DNA of 64,000 nucleotides, taken from the NCBI RefSeq assembly GCF_014229965.1, contig NZ_JABGBW010000002.1:366258-430257 (forward strand). The letters are read 5' to 3'. Under the pieces are notes generated by a model. It was not told where the DNA came from, did no database searches, and worked only from the letters and a program-made list of their open reading frames with translations. This document shows positions 44,065 to 55,171 of this stretch, one piece after another. A program made the translations under genes and the position numbers. Source of the stretch: Peptostreptococcus canis (GTDB lineage Bacteria; Bacillota; Clostridia; Peptostreptococcales; Peptostreptococcaceae). The stretch's first letter is position 1; each line of letters starts with the position of its first letter.

Positions 44065-44733
44065 CTAAAACCTGCTTTCCTCTATCTTTAATAATGCAAT
44101 TTCCTCTAAAATTTTATTTTTACCGGCTACTACTATTATATCACCCTCTTCAAATATTCTTTTTGGATTGGCCGGTACTTCAAACTCATCCTTTCCCTTC
44201 ACTCCAACAACATTTATCGAATATTTACCTCTCACGCTTAAGTCTATAAGGTTTTTTCCAATCCATGATTTTGGAACCGTTACCTCGTATATCGAATGGT
44301 TTTTATCTAATTCCATGTAATCGACTATATTATTAAAAGATATTCCCTTTGCCAGTTTTACTCCCATATCATGTTCTGGAAAAACCACTCTGTCCGCACC
44401 AATTTTTCTCAGTACCTCAGCTTGAAGATTATCGGTTGCTTTGCTTATTACAAATGGTACACCAAATTCTTTTGCAAGAAGTGTTGCCATTATAGAAGCT
44501 CTAAGATTTGTTCCTATCGCAACTATTGCCACATCGAAATTCCCCAAACCTATGCTTCTCATGGATATCTCATCTGCCGCATCCACTATTGCAACATTAT
44601 CAAGACTTTCCGATAAAGCCTGTATAACCTCTTCATTATTATCTATCACCATTACTTCTTGACCTAGTTCTGCTAATGACATCGCAAGCGATGTTCCAAA
44701 CCTTCCAGCCCCTATTATTATATATTGTTTCAT
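44065..44733 (-). CDS. ktrA: Potassium uptake regulatory subunit (KtrA/TrkA-type RCK)
   Basis: A 222-residue cytoplasmic RCK protein. The N-terminal Rossmann fold starts IIIGAGRFGTSLAMSLAELG and reads VMVIDNNEEV, followed by VDAADEISMRSIG; the C-terminal TrkA_C domain is in the last 80 residues (VPKSWIGKNLIDLSV). It gates the KtrB channel in response to nucleotide. An ATG at 44745 is also in frame, but GGAGG lies five bases before the one at 44733. It follows ktrB by 29 bases. Confidence 0.93.
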   Translation of the reverse strand: MKQYIIIGAGRFGTSLAMSLAELGQEVMVIDNNEEVIQALSESLDNVAIVDAADEISMRSIGLGNFDVAIVAIGTNLRASIMATLLAKEFGVPFVISKATDNLQAEVLRKIGADRVVFPEHDMGVKLAKGISFNNIVDYMELDKNHSIYEVTVPKSWIGKNLIDLSVRGKYSINVVGVKGKDEFEVPANPKRIFEEGDIIVVAGKNKILEEIALLKIEESRF

Positions 44734-44762
44734 TATATCCTCCATAATACAACACTAAATTT

Positions 44763-46136
44763 TTAGCCAATTAACACCTTTTCCTCAGGATATTTTATCT
44801 TATTTGTCTTAACATCACCTATAAAGATTGTAAATACTGTTAATGAACCTACTCTCCCGGCAAACATCAATAAAGAGATAATAACTCTACCTACTGAATT
44901 CAAATTATATGAACCTGCCATGGAAAGACCAACAGTAGAATATGCAGAAGATACTTCAAATGCACTTTGCATCAATCCAAACTTTTCTCCCTGAGTGATT
45001 GTTATTAGGTATGTTCCTACTATGAATACAAATAGACCTATAGTAAAAACTCCTAATGCTTTTCTAAATATATTTATATCAAGCTTTTTTCTGAAAACTG
45101 ATATTTCATCTTCATTTTTTATAAGTGCTCTCACAGCCATAAATATTACAGCCACAGTTGTTGTCTTTATACCACCACCGGTAGAAGCCGGAGAAGCACC
45201 TATAAACATAAGTACTATTAATATAAATAATGTATTTGATCTAAACAAGTTAAAATCTATCGTACCAAATCCTGCAGTTCTAGTTGTCATAGACTGAAAA
45301 AACGATACCATAAATTTATCCCAATTATTCATATTCGCCAAACTTTCTGTATTATTATATTCTCCCCAAAAAATTACCAATGTTCCCAATATCAACAATA
45401 TTGCCGTTGTAATTATTACCAACTTGGAGTTAAGACTAATCTTCCTGAATTTTCTCGCGGTTATTACATTTATCATTACCGGATAACCTATACCTCCTAA
45501 TATTACCAATGTTGATAGTGTAAATACGATTATCGGATTATTATAAAATGCTGCCATAGATGAAAATTCGCCATAATGTGATCCCATTAAATCAAATCCG
45601 GCATTGCAAAATGCAGAAATAGAATGAAATAGACTATATCCAATTCCATTAATAACTCCAAATCTAGGTATAAATACAGTAGACAATAAAATCGCACCAA
45701 TCATTTCTATAGTAAAAGTCATCCATAGTACATTTTTTACCAATTTTACAGAACCTGAAATTTGATTTTGATTCATTGCTTCTTTTATCAAAACTCTTTC
45801 TCTCAAGTTTATTTTTCTTCCTAAAATCAATGCTATCCATGCTGTAATAGACATGAATCCCAGTCCACCAACCTGTATTAGGATGGCTATAATCGCCTTT
45901 CCTATTGTGCTCCAGTAAATACTTGTATCTACCACAACCAATCCCGTCACACAAACAGCCGAAGTAGCCGTAAACAAAGAATCCAGAAAATTTGTAACTT
46001 CCCCTGAATTAGACGAAAATGGCATCATCAATAATAAAGTGCCCATTAAAATCACTGAACTAAATCCTATTACCATTATTTGTCCTGGAGTAAACTTATA
46101 TAATATTGACTTACGTATTTTTTTTCTACTATCCAT
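44763..46136 (-). CDS. ktrB: Potassium uptake membrane subunit (KtrB/TrkH family)
   Basis: A 457-residue membrane protein with four repeats of the M1-P-M2 channel unit; filter-loop regions are recognisable as TATSAVCVTGLVVVDT, HSISAFCNAGFDLMGSH, QSMTTRTAGFGTID and EVSSAYSTVGLSMAGS. The protein conducts K+ and is gated by KtrA encoded next to it. Two adjacent ATGs are possible; 46136 has better spacing to GGAGGG. A terminator for the upstream gene lies just before it. Confidence 0.93.
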   Translation of the reverse strand: MDSRKKIRKSILYKFTPGQIMVIGFSSVILMGTLLLMMPFSSNSGEVTNFLDSLFTATSAVCVTGLVVVDTSIYWSTIGKAIIAILIQVGGLGFMSITAWIALILGRKINLRERVLIKEAMNQNQISGSVKLVKNVLWMTFTIEMIGAILLSTVFIPRFGVINGIGYSLFHSISAFCNAGFDLMGSHYGEFSSMAAFYNNPIIVFTLSTLVILGGIGYPVMINVITARKFRKISLNSKLVIITTAILLILGTLVIFWGEYNNTESLANMNNWDKFMVSFFQSMTTRTAGFGTIDFNLFRSNTLFILIVLMFIGASPASTGGGIKTTTVAVIFMAVRALIKNEDEISVFRKKLDINIFRKALGVFTIGLFVFIVGTYLITITQGEKFGLMQSAFEVSSAYSTVGLSMAGSYNLNSVGRVIISLLMFAGRVGSLTVFTIFIGDVKTNKIKYPEEKVLIG

Positions 46137-46145
46137 CATCCCTCC

Positions 46146-46170
46146 AAAAAGGAACCCCTATGGGTTCCTT
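46146..46170 (-). terminator. Terminator of the LTA-synthase-family gene
   Basis: On the minus strand AAGGAACCC and GGGGTTCCTT pair around ATA and run into TTTTT. The hairpin sits between the upstream stop and the ktrB ribosome site, which follows at once. Confidence 0.85.
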
Positions 46171-46172
46171 GA

Positions 46173-48320
46173 TTAAAACTCATATTTTATTTTTTCTGAT
46201 TCTTGAATTACTTCTCCATTTTTATCGAGAAGTTTAAGCGATATTTCTTTTTTCCCACTATAGAAACTATCATATAGCTTTATTTTTTCATCATTCTTAT
46301 AATCTGAATCAACTTTTTTTCCATCAACGAATACCGCCGTTTGCCTATTTAAATTTTTTCCCGTAATATAAAACTCGCCATTTACGTTTTCTACATTTAT
46401 CAGTTTCATATCTCCATTACCTATTTTCATATCAACAGGCTTAGGAATTTCATTTTCCTTTAGATAGTATTTTTTCCCAAATAAAATGTCATACTGAACT
46501 AATTCAAGTTTTTTCTGATACTCCTTATCATTTTTCAAATATTTGTGTACCATAGTCATAGGTGAACAACCTTGACCGGCAATATCCAATGCAAGAGTAC
46601 TTAATTGATAACTCTGAAAATCTTTAGGTAAGGTAGTCTTCTCAACTCCAAAATTATTTATCAAAAGTACCAAAGAAGAAAATTTGTCTATCTTCATCCT
46701 GTTCTCTGTAATAACATTTAAAGCCGGTAAGTGATCACCATAAAATACCAGCACTGTAGGTTGTTTAATTTTATTTATTTCTTCTACCAGTTTTCCTACA
46801 AACTTATCCATCTCTTTGACTTGATTTGCATAATACTGTATCTGGTTTTGATCAGGTTTTGGCAAATCAGACTTTACAACTTCTATCGGATACTTAATAT
46901 TGAGCTTTCCCATAGGATATCTACTATGCCCTTGTGCAGATACAGTAAATATAAAACTTGGTTTTTGATTATCAGAATCAATTTCTTGAGTAATATATCT
47001 TGTAAGTACTTCATCCTTAGGCCATCCCATCGGAGTATAATCCACATATGTCATTACTTCCAACGGTATAAATTTTTCAAATCCTATATTCTTTAAACCT
47101 TTATCTCTATTATAAAAACTCTTATAGAAATTATGTATTGCTACTGTTTTATATCCTCTTAATTCCATATAATATGGTATTCCTAAGGATGCTTTATCAG
47201 ATAAAAAAGTATGGTACGGAATTTCTCCCTTACTTAAATAATCAAAATTACTACCACTTAATACTTCATACTCTGTCCTTGCAGTACCACCGCCGGTAAC
47301 GGGAACATTCATATATCCGGAAGTATAGTTTTTCATCAATCTTCTCATGTTAGGCATCGGATCTTCATTAAAATTCACTCCGCTTAATTTAGTGGGATCC
47401 ATAAAAGCTTCCAGTTGCACCATAATTATATTCGGCTTTACTCCATTTGCTACTTTATTAGAATCTTTTTTATACTTTTTATCAAGTTGATTTCTAATCG
47501 CAATGATATTTTCCTGACTATACCCATCCGGTTTATGTCTTATAGAAGATTTTGTTTCCTCAATAAACGAATATACAAATCCATTTGTTTTATATGAAAG
47601 TTCAACATTCCAAGATATCTTTTGCACTATCCTGGCAGATTTTAACTGTGGAATTAGAACCAAATAAATAGACAATAATGCTAATACAAATATGGGATTT
47701 CTAGTTCCTGTAAACCATATACTTTTCTTGTCTTTTATAAATATATATGTTGAAATGAGTATCAAAGACAATAACAGTATAATGAGCAATATTTCAAACC
47801 TGAAACTAATATAAATACTCGCAATACTTATCGCCTCTTTATAGCTCTGTATGTCATATGGCGATATGGGCATACCTCTCACAGTGACCAATACAGCACT
47901 TATAGCAGCTAGCAACAGCAAAATTAAGCTTATTATAAAATAACCAAATCTCTTTCTTTTAATAAATATTGTTACGGAAAATATCAATACAATCAAAAAA
48001 TAATTCATAATGAAATTTACCGGTTTATCGACGATAAACTTAAAAGTTTCAACAAAACTTTTTCTAGAAATACTTTCAATTACAACTAAAATAAAGATTG
48101 AGAATATTAATAAAGTTATAAGCTCTAGATTTTCTCTTTCTTTTTTCCTTATCATTTTTCGAGTTTTTTTCTCCTGCTTTTTCTGGAAAGCCAGGTTGTG
48201 TCGAGATTTCCAAATATTTTGCATGCCTTTTTCTCTTGTATTTTTTTTTTGCATTTTATTATTTACTTGTCGATCTCTAAAATGTAATTTATCTGTTTTA
48301 TTTCTTCTTTTATTATCCAT
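46173..48320 (-). CDS. LTA synthase family sulfatase-like phosphotransferase
   Basis: A 715-residue protein. Residues 1-66 are very basic and disordered-looking. Five membrane helices lie between 67 and 225, then an extracellular alkaline-phosphatase-fold domain from about 290 to 570. Active-site residues are E304 (VQLEAF), T346 (TGGGTARTE) as nucleophile, and D-H in FYGDHLP. A C-terminal Ig-like segment (about 635-715) follows. Members polymerise glycerol phosphate from phosphatidylglycerol or transfer phosphoglycerol groups. No clear ribosome site precedes the ATG; the gene follows a CWB2 gene by 19 bases. Confidence 0.85.
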   Translation of the reverse strand: MDNKRRNKTDKLHFRDRQVNNKMQKKNTREKGMQNIWKSRHNLAFQKKQEKKTRKMIRKKERENLELITLLIFSIFILVVIESISRKSFVETFKFIVDKPVNFIMNYFLIVLIFSVTIFIKRKRFGYFIISLILLLLAAISAVLVTVRGMPISPYDIQSYKEAISIASIYISFRFEILLIILLLSLILISTYIFIKDKKSIWFTGTRNPIFVLALLSIYLVLIPQLKSARIVQKISWNVELSYKTNGFVYSFIEETKSSIRHKPDGYSQENIIAIRNQLDKKYKKDSNKVANGVKPNIIMVQLEAFMDPTKLSGVNFNEDPMPNMRRLMKNYTSGYMNVPVTGGGTARTEYEVLSGSNFDYLSKGEIPYHTFLSDKASLGIPYYMELRGYKTVAIHNFYKSFYNRDKGLKNIGFEKFIPLEVMTYVDYTPMGWPKDEVLTRYITQEIDSDNQKPSFIFTVSAQGHSRYPMGKLNIKYPIEVVKSDLPKPDQNQIQYYANQVKEMDKFVGKLVEEINKIKQPTVLVFYGDHLPALNVITENRMKIDKFSSLVLLINNFGVEKTTLPKDFQSYQLSTLALDIAGQGCSPMTMVHKYLKNDKEYQKKLELVQYDILFGKKYYLKENEIPKPVDMKIGNGDMKLINVENVNGEFYITGKNLNRQTAVFVDGKKVDSDYKNDEKIKLYDSFYSGKKEISLKLLDKNGEVIQESEKIKYEF

Positions 48321-48339
48321 TTTAAACTACTTGATACCA

Positions 48340-49299
48340 TTATCTATTTGTAGCATTTGCTACACTATTTAATACATCGTTACTAATTCCACCTAGTGAA
48401 ACTATCCTTTTCGCTCCACTTAATACCGATTTATTACTTGTTGCATTAACCAGTACAATAGGGCTAAGTTCTTTACTTGCTAAAGGACCTCCTGTCAATG
48501 CATCGACCAACTTATATCCGTCACTAAGATAAAATGAATTCGGTTTTACCTTATAAAATTCATTTATTACAGCATTATTTGTAGAGAATCTATTACTACC
48601 GCTTATTCTTTTAGCTCCCATATGGCTCACTAATCCAGGAGATATGGAACTACTTCCTCCTATTGCATATATATTCCTGGGCTGTTCGATTATAGAACTG
48701 GTAGCATTATCTAACTTATTTCCATTTGTAAGCAGTATCGGTTCTCCATCTCTTGCTGCTACAGCAGAAATACTCATCGCATCTGCTTCACCTTTATATC
48801 CATTAGCTACAAACACCTTTCCTATATTCCCTTTTATATTCAATATCTCTTTTGCTACATTATTACTTGTTTCAAATCTATTTTTTCCACCTATTCTTTT
48901 TACATTAAATCCACCCATTTGTGAGTTTTTCAGAGAATTTTCAATATTTTTACTGATAGAGCTTTCTGAACCTATAATATAAATATTTTTAGCAATCTCT
49001 ATTCTTAACTGAGTTTCATTAGGAATTCTATCTCTATTTACCAGCAAAATAGGTGCTCTTAATACACCGGCAAGGCCACTGGCACTAAGACCATCTGCAA
49101 GTTGATTTTTATCTGCATTCACAAGTATTACTGTTTCATAATTACCCATTTCACCAGCTATCTTGCTCGCAGTTGCATATCTATCTTTTCCTTTTATCTG
49201 AATTATGTCATTTGCATTTAAAGCCTTAGAATACGATAATGTACCAGCAAAAATAAGTGATGTCATCATCAATGTAGTCACTTTTTTTCTTAACTTCAT
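48340..49299 (-). CDS. Secreted CWB2-repeat protein
   Basis: A 319-residue protein with a signal peptide (residues 1-26, TLMMTSLIFAGTLSYSKA) and three CWB2 repeats filling the rest (about 30-122, 125-215, 220-316; GKDRYATASKIAGE, GGKNRFETSNNVAKE, SGSNRFSTNNAVINE mark their starts). It has no effector domain. It would bind wall polymer non-covalently. AAGGAGG precedes the ATG. It is cotranscribed with the LTA-synthase-family gene. It could act as a surface-layer component or as a binding module on its own. Confidence 0.9.
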   Translation of the reverse strand: MKLRKKVTTLMMTSLIFAGTLSYSKALNANDIIQIKGKDRYATASKIAGEMGNYETVILVNADKNQLADGLSASGLAGVLRAPILLVNRDRIPNETQLRIEIAKNIYIIGSESSISKNIENSLKNSQMGGFNVKRIGGKNRFETSNNVAKEILNIKGNIGKVFVANGYKGEADAMSISAVAARDGEPILLTNGNKLDNATSSIIEQPRNIYAIGGSSSISPGLVSHMGAKRISGSNRFSTNNAVINEFYKVKPNSFYLSDGYKLVDALTGGPLASKELSPIVLVNATSNKSVLSGAKRIVSLGGISNDVLNSVANATNR

Positions 49300-49383
49300 A
49301 ACTTCCTCCTTACCTAAACATAAGCTATATTGGTATGGCTATGTTCAATTATATATTTGTATTTTTAATTCTTCCTTAAAAAT

Positions 49384-49408
49384 AAAAACAGCCAAACTGG
49401 CTGTTTTT
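49384..49408 (-). terminator. Terminator downstream of scfA
   Basis: AAAAACAGCCA and TGGCTGTTTTT form an eleven-base stem with a three-base loop at 49384-49408. The T-run is inside the second arm on either strand. It ends the yajC/scfA transcript ten bases after the scfA stop. Confidence 0.88.
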
Positions 49409-49417
49409 AAAAGAATA

Positions 49418-49561
49418 CTATCTCTCGCACTCTTGATTAGCAACTGTACAAGAAGTCTTGCAAGCAGATTGACAAGATGTTTGACATTCGCCACATCCAC
49501 CTTTTGCTGCACTTTCCTTTAAAGTGGCCTTTGAAAGAGTTTTTACATGCTTCTTTTCCAT
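49418..49561 (-). CDS. scfA: SCIFF ranthipeptide precursor (six cysteines in forty-five)
   Basis: A 47-residue peptide: basic leader MEKKHVKTLSKATLKESAAK, then a core with six cysteines at residues 23, 26, 30, 34, 38 and 45 (GGCGECQTSCQSACKTSC and the final QECER). This is a clear SCIFF sequence, conserved across Clostridia, normally given thioether cross-links by the radical-SAM enzyme ScfB. GGGAGG lies six bases before the ATG. It follows yajC as in other clostridia, but no scfB is adjacent and none is seen in the window. Its cellular role is not settled. Confidence 0.95.
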   Translation of the reverse strand: MEKKHVKTLSKATLKESAAKGGCGECQTSCQSACKTSCTVANQECER

Positions 49562-49694
49562 GATAATCCTCCCATAAAAATATATTTGTGTCAATTATAA
49601 CATAGTTTCTTGTTTTTGTATACAGTCGTACACATTGACAATATAATCTGTTTTTTTAATATAAATATTTTTTGTAATCAAAATATCTTAAAAA

Positions 49695-50015
49695 CTATTC
49701 TTCTATTTTTTCCTCTACTTCAACAATTTCTTCTGGACTGTCAGCTTTTTCTATAACCCTTCCAATAGCCCATTTTTCAAATGGTACCTTAGTTCTGTTT
49801 GGACCCAATTCAAGTATTACTTTTTCTTCTTCTATCTTAGATACTTTTGCAATTATTCCACCTATTGTAATAACTGTATCGCCTCTATTAATAGAATCCC
49901 TCATTTCCTTTAATTTCTGTTCTTTCTTTTTTTGTGGTCTTATCAATATAAAATAAAAAACGACAAATATTAATATCCATAGACCAGCGGTCATCATCAT
50001 CTGTTTAGTTTGCAT
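49695..50015 (-). CDS. yajC: Preprotein translocase subunit YajC
   Basis: A 106-residue protein with one N-terminal membrane helix (LWILIFVVFYFILIRPQKKKEQKLKEM, where the F-IRPQ-K-K motif is diagnostic) and a cytoplasmic domain (SINRGDTVITIGGIIAKVSKIEEEKVILEL). It associates with SecDF and SecYEG. secD and secF, often its neighbours, are not in the window. Confidence 0.95.
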   Translation of the reverse strand: MQTKQMMMTAGLWILIFVVFYFILIRPQKKKEQKLKEMRDSINRGDTVITIGGIIAKVSKIEEEKVILELGPNRTKVPFEKWAIGRVIEKADSPEEIVEVEEKIEE

Positions 50016-50169
50016 AAGTTACCTCCCCAAAAAATTGCTTAAACATATTCCATAAATACTATTATATACTATACTATATCTATTTTCCATAAAATTTAAA
50101 AATAACTCTTTTTAATACAAAAAATCTCTTTATATAATTAATCATATTCATTTGAAAACCAATCGCTAG

Positions 50170-51300
<1,131 letters not shown>

Positions 51301-52326
51301 CTATTTTAAATACATTGCATCCCCAAAACTGAAAAATCTATATCTATTTTTAACAGCCTCTTCGTAAGCATGTAAAATTTTTTCTTTATCAGATAAAGCA
51401 CTTACCAACATTATCAACGTTGATTCCGGAAGATGAAAATTAGTTATTAAATTGTCCACTATTTTAAATTTATATCCGGGATATATGAATATATCTGTCC
51501 ATCCTTTTTTTTCCACTAATTTTCCATTTTCATCAGATGCTGATTCTATAGTTCTACAACTGGTTGTACCCACACAAATTACTTTTTTACCGTTTTCCTT
51601 TGCATAGTTAATCTTATCAGCAGCTTCTTTAGTCACCGTATAATATTCCGAATGCATCTTATGATTTTCAATATCGTCTACTTTCACAGGTCTGAAAGTA
51701 CCAAGACCTACATGTAAGGTTACAAAAGCAATTTCTATTCCCTTTTTCTTTATATCATTCAATAATTCATCCGTAAAGTGAAGTCCGGCTGTCGGTGCTG
51801 CAGCAGAACCATTATGTTTCGAATAGACGGTTTGATATCTATCCTTATCTTCCAACTTTTCCGTTATATATGGAGGAAGAGGCATATTACCTAACTCATC
51901 TAATATTTCTTCAAATATTCCATTATATTTAAATTTTACAATTCTAGAACCATCTTCCAAAATATCTTTTACTTCTGCCAACAACTTTTCTTGACCAAAT
52001 GAAAATTGAGTACCTATTTTAGCTCTTTTTCCGGGTTTTACCAAGGTTTCCCAGGTATCATCTTCATTTCTTTTAAGCAATAAAAATTCTATTTTTCCTC
52101 CAGAATCGATTTTTTCACCAATCAATCTGGCAGGAATTACCCTGGTATCATTCAAGACCAGACAATCTCCTTTATCCAAATAATCTATTATATTTTTAAA
52201 TATTTTATGTTCTATTTCTCCGCTTTTTTTATCTATTACCATCAGTTTTGAATTATCTCTATCGACAATAGGCACCTGAGCTATCAATTCTTCCGGTAAA
52301 TAATAATTAAAGTCGCTAGTCTTCAT
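51301..52326 (-). CDS. queA: S-adenosylmethionine:tRNA ribosyltransferase-isomerase
   Basis: A 341-residue enzyme that converts preQ1-34 in tRNA to epoxyqueuosine. It begins [19 protein letters not shown] and contains [35 protein letters not shown] and [19 protein letters not shown] start 33 bases earlier is in frame, but the ATG at 52326 follows GGAAAGGG and matches the family N-terminus. Confidence 0.96.
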   Translation of the reverse strand: MKTSDFNYYLPEELIAQVPIVDRDNSKLMVIDKKSGEIEHKIFKNIIDYLDKGDCLVLNDTRVIPARLIGEKIDSGGKIEFLLLKRNEDDTWETLVKPGKRAKIGTQFSFGQEKLLAEVKDILEDGSRIVKFKYNGIFEEILDELGNMPLPPYITEKLEDKDRYQTVYSKHNGSAAAPTAGLHFTDELLNDIKKKGIEIAFVTLHVGLGTFRPVKVDDIENHKMHSEYYTVTKEAADKINYAKENGKKVICVGTTSCRTIESASDENGKLVEKKGWTDIFIYPGYKFKIVDNLITNFHLPESTLIMLVSALSDKEKILHAYEEAVKNRYRFFSFGDAMYLK

Positions 52327-52394
52327 TATCCCTTTCCTCTCTATATGCATAATATTCATCTGAGACTATAAGATTGTATCCAGATTATACTATA

Positions 52395-53405
52395 CTATTT
52401 TTTCTCTATGTCATAAGGTATATTTAAATGTTTATATGCCCTTGGCATGGCTATTCTCCCTCTAGGCGCTCTGTTTATAAAACCTAGTTGAAGCAAATAT
52501 GGCTCGTACACATCCTCTATAGTATTTCTATCTTCCCCTATGGAAGCAGCTAGTGTATCCAACCCAACCGGACCACCCTTAAATTTTTCTATTATAGTAG
52601 TCAACAATTTTTTATCTACAAAGTCAAGTCCCAAAGAATCCACACCAATTAGTTCAAGAGCTGCCTTAGCAACTTCGTCGGTTATTTCACCATCAGCCTT
52701 AACCTGGGCAAAATCTCTCACCCTTTTTAAAAGCCTATTTGCTATTCTCGGAGTCCCCCTGGACCTTCTGGCAATTTGTATAGCACCTTCATCCATTATT
52801 CCTGCCTCCAATATACTTGATGATCTTCTGACTATTTCCGCCAATTCATCTTCGTTATAATAGTCAAGTTTACATATAACCCCAAATCTGTCTCTTAATG
52901 GATTAGTAAGCATACCTGCCCTCGTAGTTGCTCCTATTAGGGTGAATTGGGGCAAATCAAGCCTAATACTTCTTGCTGATGGTCCTTTGCCAATTATTAT
53001 ATCCAAGCAATAATCTTCCATTGCAGGATATAATACTTCCTCAACACTCCGATTAATTCTGTGTATTTCGTCTATAAATAATACATCATTTTCTTGTAAA
53101 TTAGTCAGTATTGCAGCCAAGTCTCCAGCTCTTTCTATTGCCGGACCGGATGTAATCCTCAGATTTACCCCCATTTCATTCGCTATAATACCGGCTAGTG
53201 TGGTTTTACCTAGTCCTGGTGGTCCATAAAGTAATACATGATCTAATGCTTCATTCCTATTTTTAGCTGCATCTATAAAAATTCTCAGCTGTTCTTTTGA
53301 TTTTTCCTGTCCCAGATATTCATCTAAAGTCTTAGGTCTTAAACTATTTTCTATATCAAAATCCTCTTCCTTCATGGTAGAAGTAATTATACGTTCATCT
53401 TCCAT
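52395..53405 (-). CDS. ruvB: Holliday junction branch-migration ATPase RuvB
   Basis: A 336-residue AAA+ motor. It has the N-terminal [18 protein letters not shown], Walker [21 protein letters not shown], Walker [19 protein letters not shown] and the sensor/arginine region [19 protein letters not shown], then a winged-helix end ([22 protein letters not shown]). It drives branch migration with RuvA. It is 13 bases downstream of ruvA. Confidence 0.98.
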   Translation of the reverse strand: MEDERIITSTMKEEDFDIENSLRPKTLDEYLGQEKSKEQLRIFIDAAKNRNEALDHVLLYGPPGLGKTTLAGIIANEMGVNLRITSGPAIERAGDLAAILTNLQENDVLFIDEIHRINRSVEEVLYPAMEDYCLDIIIGKGPSARSIRLDLPQFTLIGATTRAGMLTNPLRDRFGVICKLDYYNEDELAEIVRRSSSILEAGIMDEGAIQIARRSRGTPRIANRLLKRVRDFAQVKADGEITDEVAKAALELIGVDSLGLDFVDKKLLTTIIEKFKGGPVGLDTLAASIGEDRNTIEDVYEPYLLQLGFINRAPRGRIAMPRAYKHLNIPYDIEKK

Positions 53406-53418
53406 TTTATCCTACCTC

Positions 53419-54033
53419 CTAAAACTTGAAATTAGTCTTCATTATATATTCCAATGCTTTCTTTACTACATCTTCAATGCACATTCCCGGTTGTCTGGTA
53501 AAAGAAACTGCTTCCTCCGCCTCAGCTTTAGTATATCCCAAAGCAATTAATGCTTCAATAGCTTCACCATCTGATTGATTACTAATAAATATTATCTCAT
53601 CATCTTCTACTTTACTATCCGAACCAAATCCCAATTTACTTACCTTGTCTTTTAATTCCAGTACCATTCTTTCAGCCGTTTTCTTACCTACTCCGGGAGC
53701 TTTTGAAAGAGAAATTATATCCCCACTTACTATATATTGACTTAATTTTTGCGGAGATGCATAAGATAATATAGATAATCCGACTTTCGTTCCAATTTTA
53801 GATACTGAAGTCAACATATCAAACATTATCTGCTCCTCTTTTGTATAAAAACCACAAAGGCTTATATCATCCTCTCTAACAATCATCTTTGAATAAATCT
53901 TTACATTTTCACCCATTCCAATTTGAGTTATTGTATTTGCAGAAACATTCATTTTATAACCAATACCATTATTCTCAATCAATATATAATCTATCCCTAT
54001 TTCCTCAATCTTTCCTTTAATATATCCTATCAT
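53419..54033 (-). CDS. ruvA: Holliday junction DNA helicase subunit RuvA
   Basis: A 204-residue protein starting MIGYIKGKIEEIGIDYILIENNGIGY, the typical OB domain, with the HhH motifs KAPGVGKKTAERMVLELKDK and a C-terminal RuvB-binding domain (EAIEALIALGYTKAEAEEAV). It binds four-way junctions. An ATG six codons earlier (54051) is possible; the chosen start matches the family and has GGAGAG at a long spacing. Confidence 0.95.
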   Translation of the reverse strand: MIGYIKGKIEEIGIDYILIENNGIGYKMNVSANTITQIGMGENVKIYSKMIVREDDISLCGFYTKEEQIMFDMLTSVSKIGTKVGLSILSYASPQKLSQYIVSGDIISLSKAPGVGKKTAERMVLELKDKVSKLGFGSDSKVEDDEIIFISNQSDGEAIEALIALGYTKAEAEEAVSFTRQPGMCIEDVVKKALEYIMKTNFKF

Positions 54034-54160
54034 TTTATTTGCACTCTCCATATCTTTTATTCCAAAATATATTTATAAATACTTAATTATATACATTTCC
54101 ATTCTAATTATCTCAATACTATAAATATAATTAAATTATCACTTTATTTTATTCCATCAT

Positions 54161-54661
54161 CTATAATCCGTATCTATCCAATTCCTTATCAAGCCTATTG
54201 GAATGAGCGTGACAAATAGAAACAGCCAATGCATCAGCAACATCATCCGGCTTCGGCACACTTTTTAAATTCAAAAATGATGTGACCATTCTCTGAACCT
54301 GATACTTATCTGCTCTACCATATCCACATACTCCCTGCTTAATTTGTAAAGGTGTATATTCAAATACCGGTTTATAATGATGTTTGCACGACAATAATAT
54401 GACACCTCTTGCCTGTGCCACCGTTATAGCGGTTTTCACATTCTTGTTAAAGAAAAGTTCTTCTACTCCGACTTCATCTATATCATACATATGAAAAAGC
54501 TGATTCATACCTTTATAAATCAACTCCAACCTTTCAACCGTATCCATACCAGCCGGCGTGGTAATAGCTCCATAATCTATTGTTCTAAATTTATTATTTT
54601 TATATTCCACTACCCCATAACCAACTATAGCTAGTCCGGGATCTATACCTAATATTATCAT
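54161..54661 (-). CDS. ruvC: Holliday junction resolvase RuvC
   Basis: A 166-residue endonuclease with an RNase-H fold. Acidic residues are in place: D7 in MIILGIDPGLAIVGYGVV, E67 in VGVEELFFNKN, and the C-terminal D-D pair in KPDDVADALAVSICHAH. It heads the ruvC-ruvA-ruvB-queA-tgt-yajC-scfA block, though 127 bases separate it from ruvA. Confidence 0.97.
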   Translation of the reverse strand: MIILGIDPGLAIVGYGVVEYKNNKFRTIDYGAITTPAGMDTVERLELIYKGMNQLFHMYDIDEVGVEELFFNKNVKTAITVAQARGVILLSCKHHYKPVFEYTPLQIKQGVCGYGRADKYQVQRMVTSFLNLKSVPKPDDVADALAVSICHAHSNRLDKELDRYGL

Positions 54662-55171
54662 ATTCTAATATTTCACCTTAATCCTAAATTATATAAATTA
54701 AACTTAATAAAAAATATACAAAACTTCTTTTAAAAATTATATTAAAACCACAGAACTAAAATAACAGTTACATTATCTTAGATGATATTTTATAAAATAT
54801 AATATTTTTTCTAAAATACACTTAATTTAAAGACAACATAATATAGTTTTATTAAAAATATTACTTTAATTGATATTTTTTTTGAATAATTAATTAGCTT
54901 TTTTGAAAAATATATATCATTTCTGACAAAAATTAACTATTTTTAATTTTTTCTTATTTTTTTTAATATAAGTAATATTGTTTTTTATTTTATTATAATC
55001 TCTATCTATTTTATCATAAAAAACCTCATATCACAAATTTTAATTAATTGTAAAAAAATAAGAAATACTTACTTTTTATAAAAAATCACTACAATTTTAC
55101 AACCCTAAATGTTATACTATTTTTACAAGAAATGATTATGTTTTGTATAAGAATACGGGGAGGTGTATAAT
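54662..55171. other. 510-base AT-rich intergenic region
   Basis: This stretch separates the ruvC end block (minus) from the XRE-cupin gene (plus) and is very rich in A/T. I see no reading frame with a ribosome site. TATACT at 55113-55118 and TTTACA at 55096-55101 are promoter-like, but their spacing of eleven bases is too short. The ruvC promoter must lie in its left part, without a clear match. Confidence 0.5.

Noticed and set aside
45664-45954. 96-codon reading frame inside ktrB
   Set aside because: It is an out-of-frame shadow of a conserved channel gene on the same strand.
55096-55118. Sigma-A promoter of the XRE-cupin gene
   Set aside because: TTTACA and TATACT are only 11 bases apart, too close for a functional pair.
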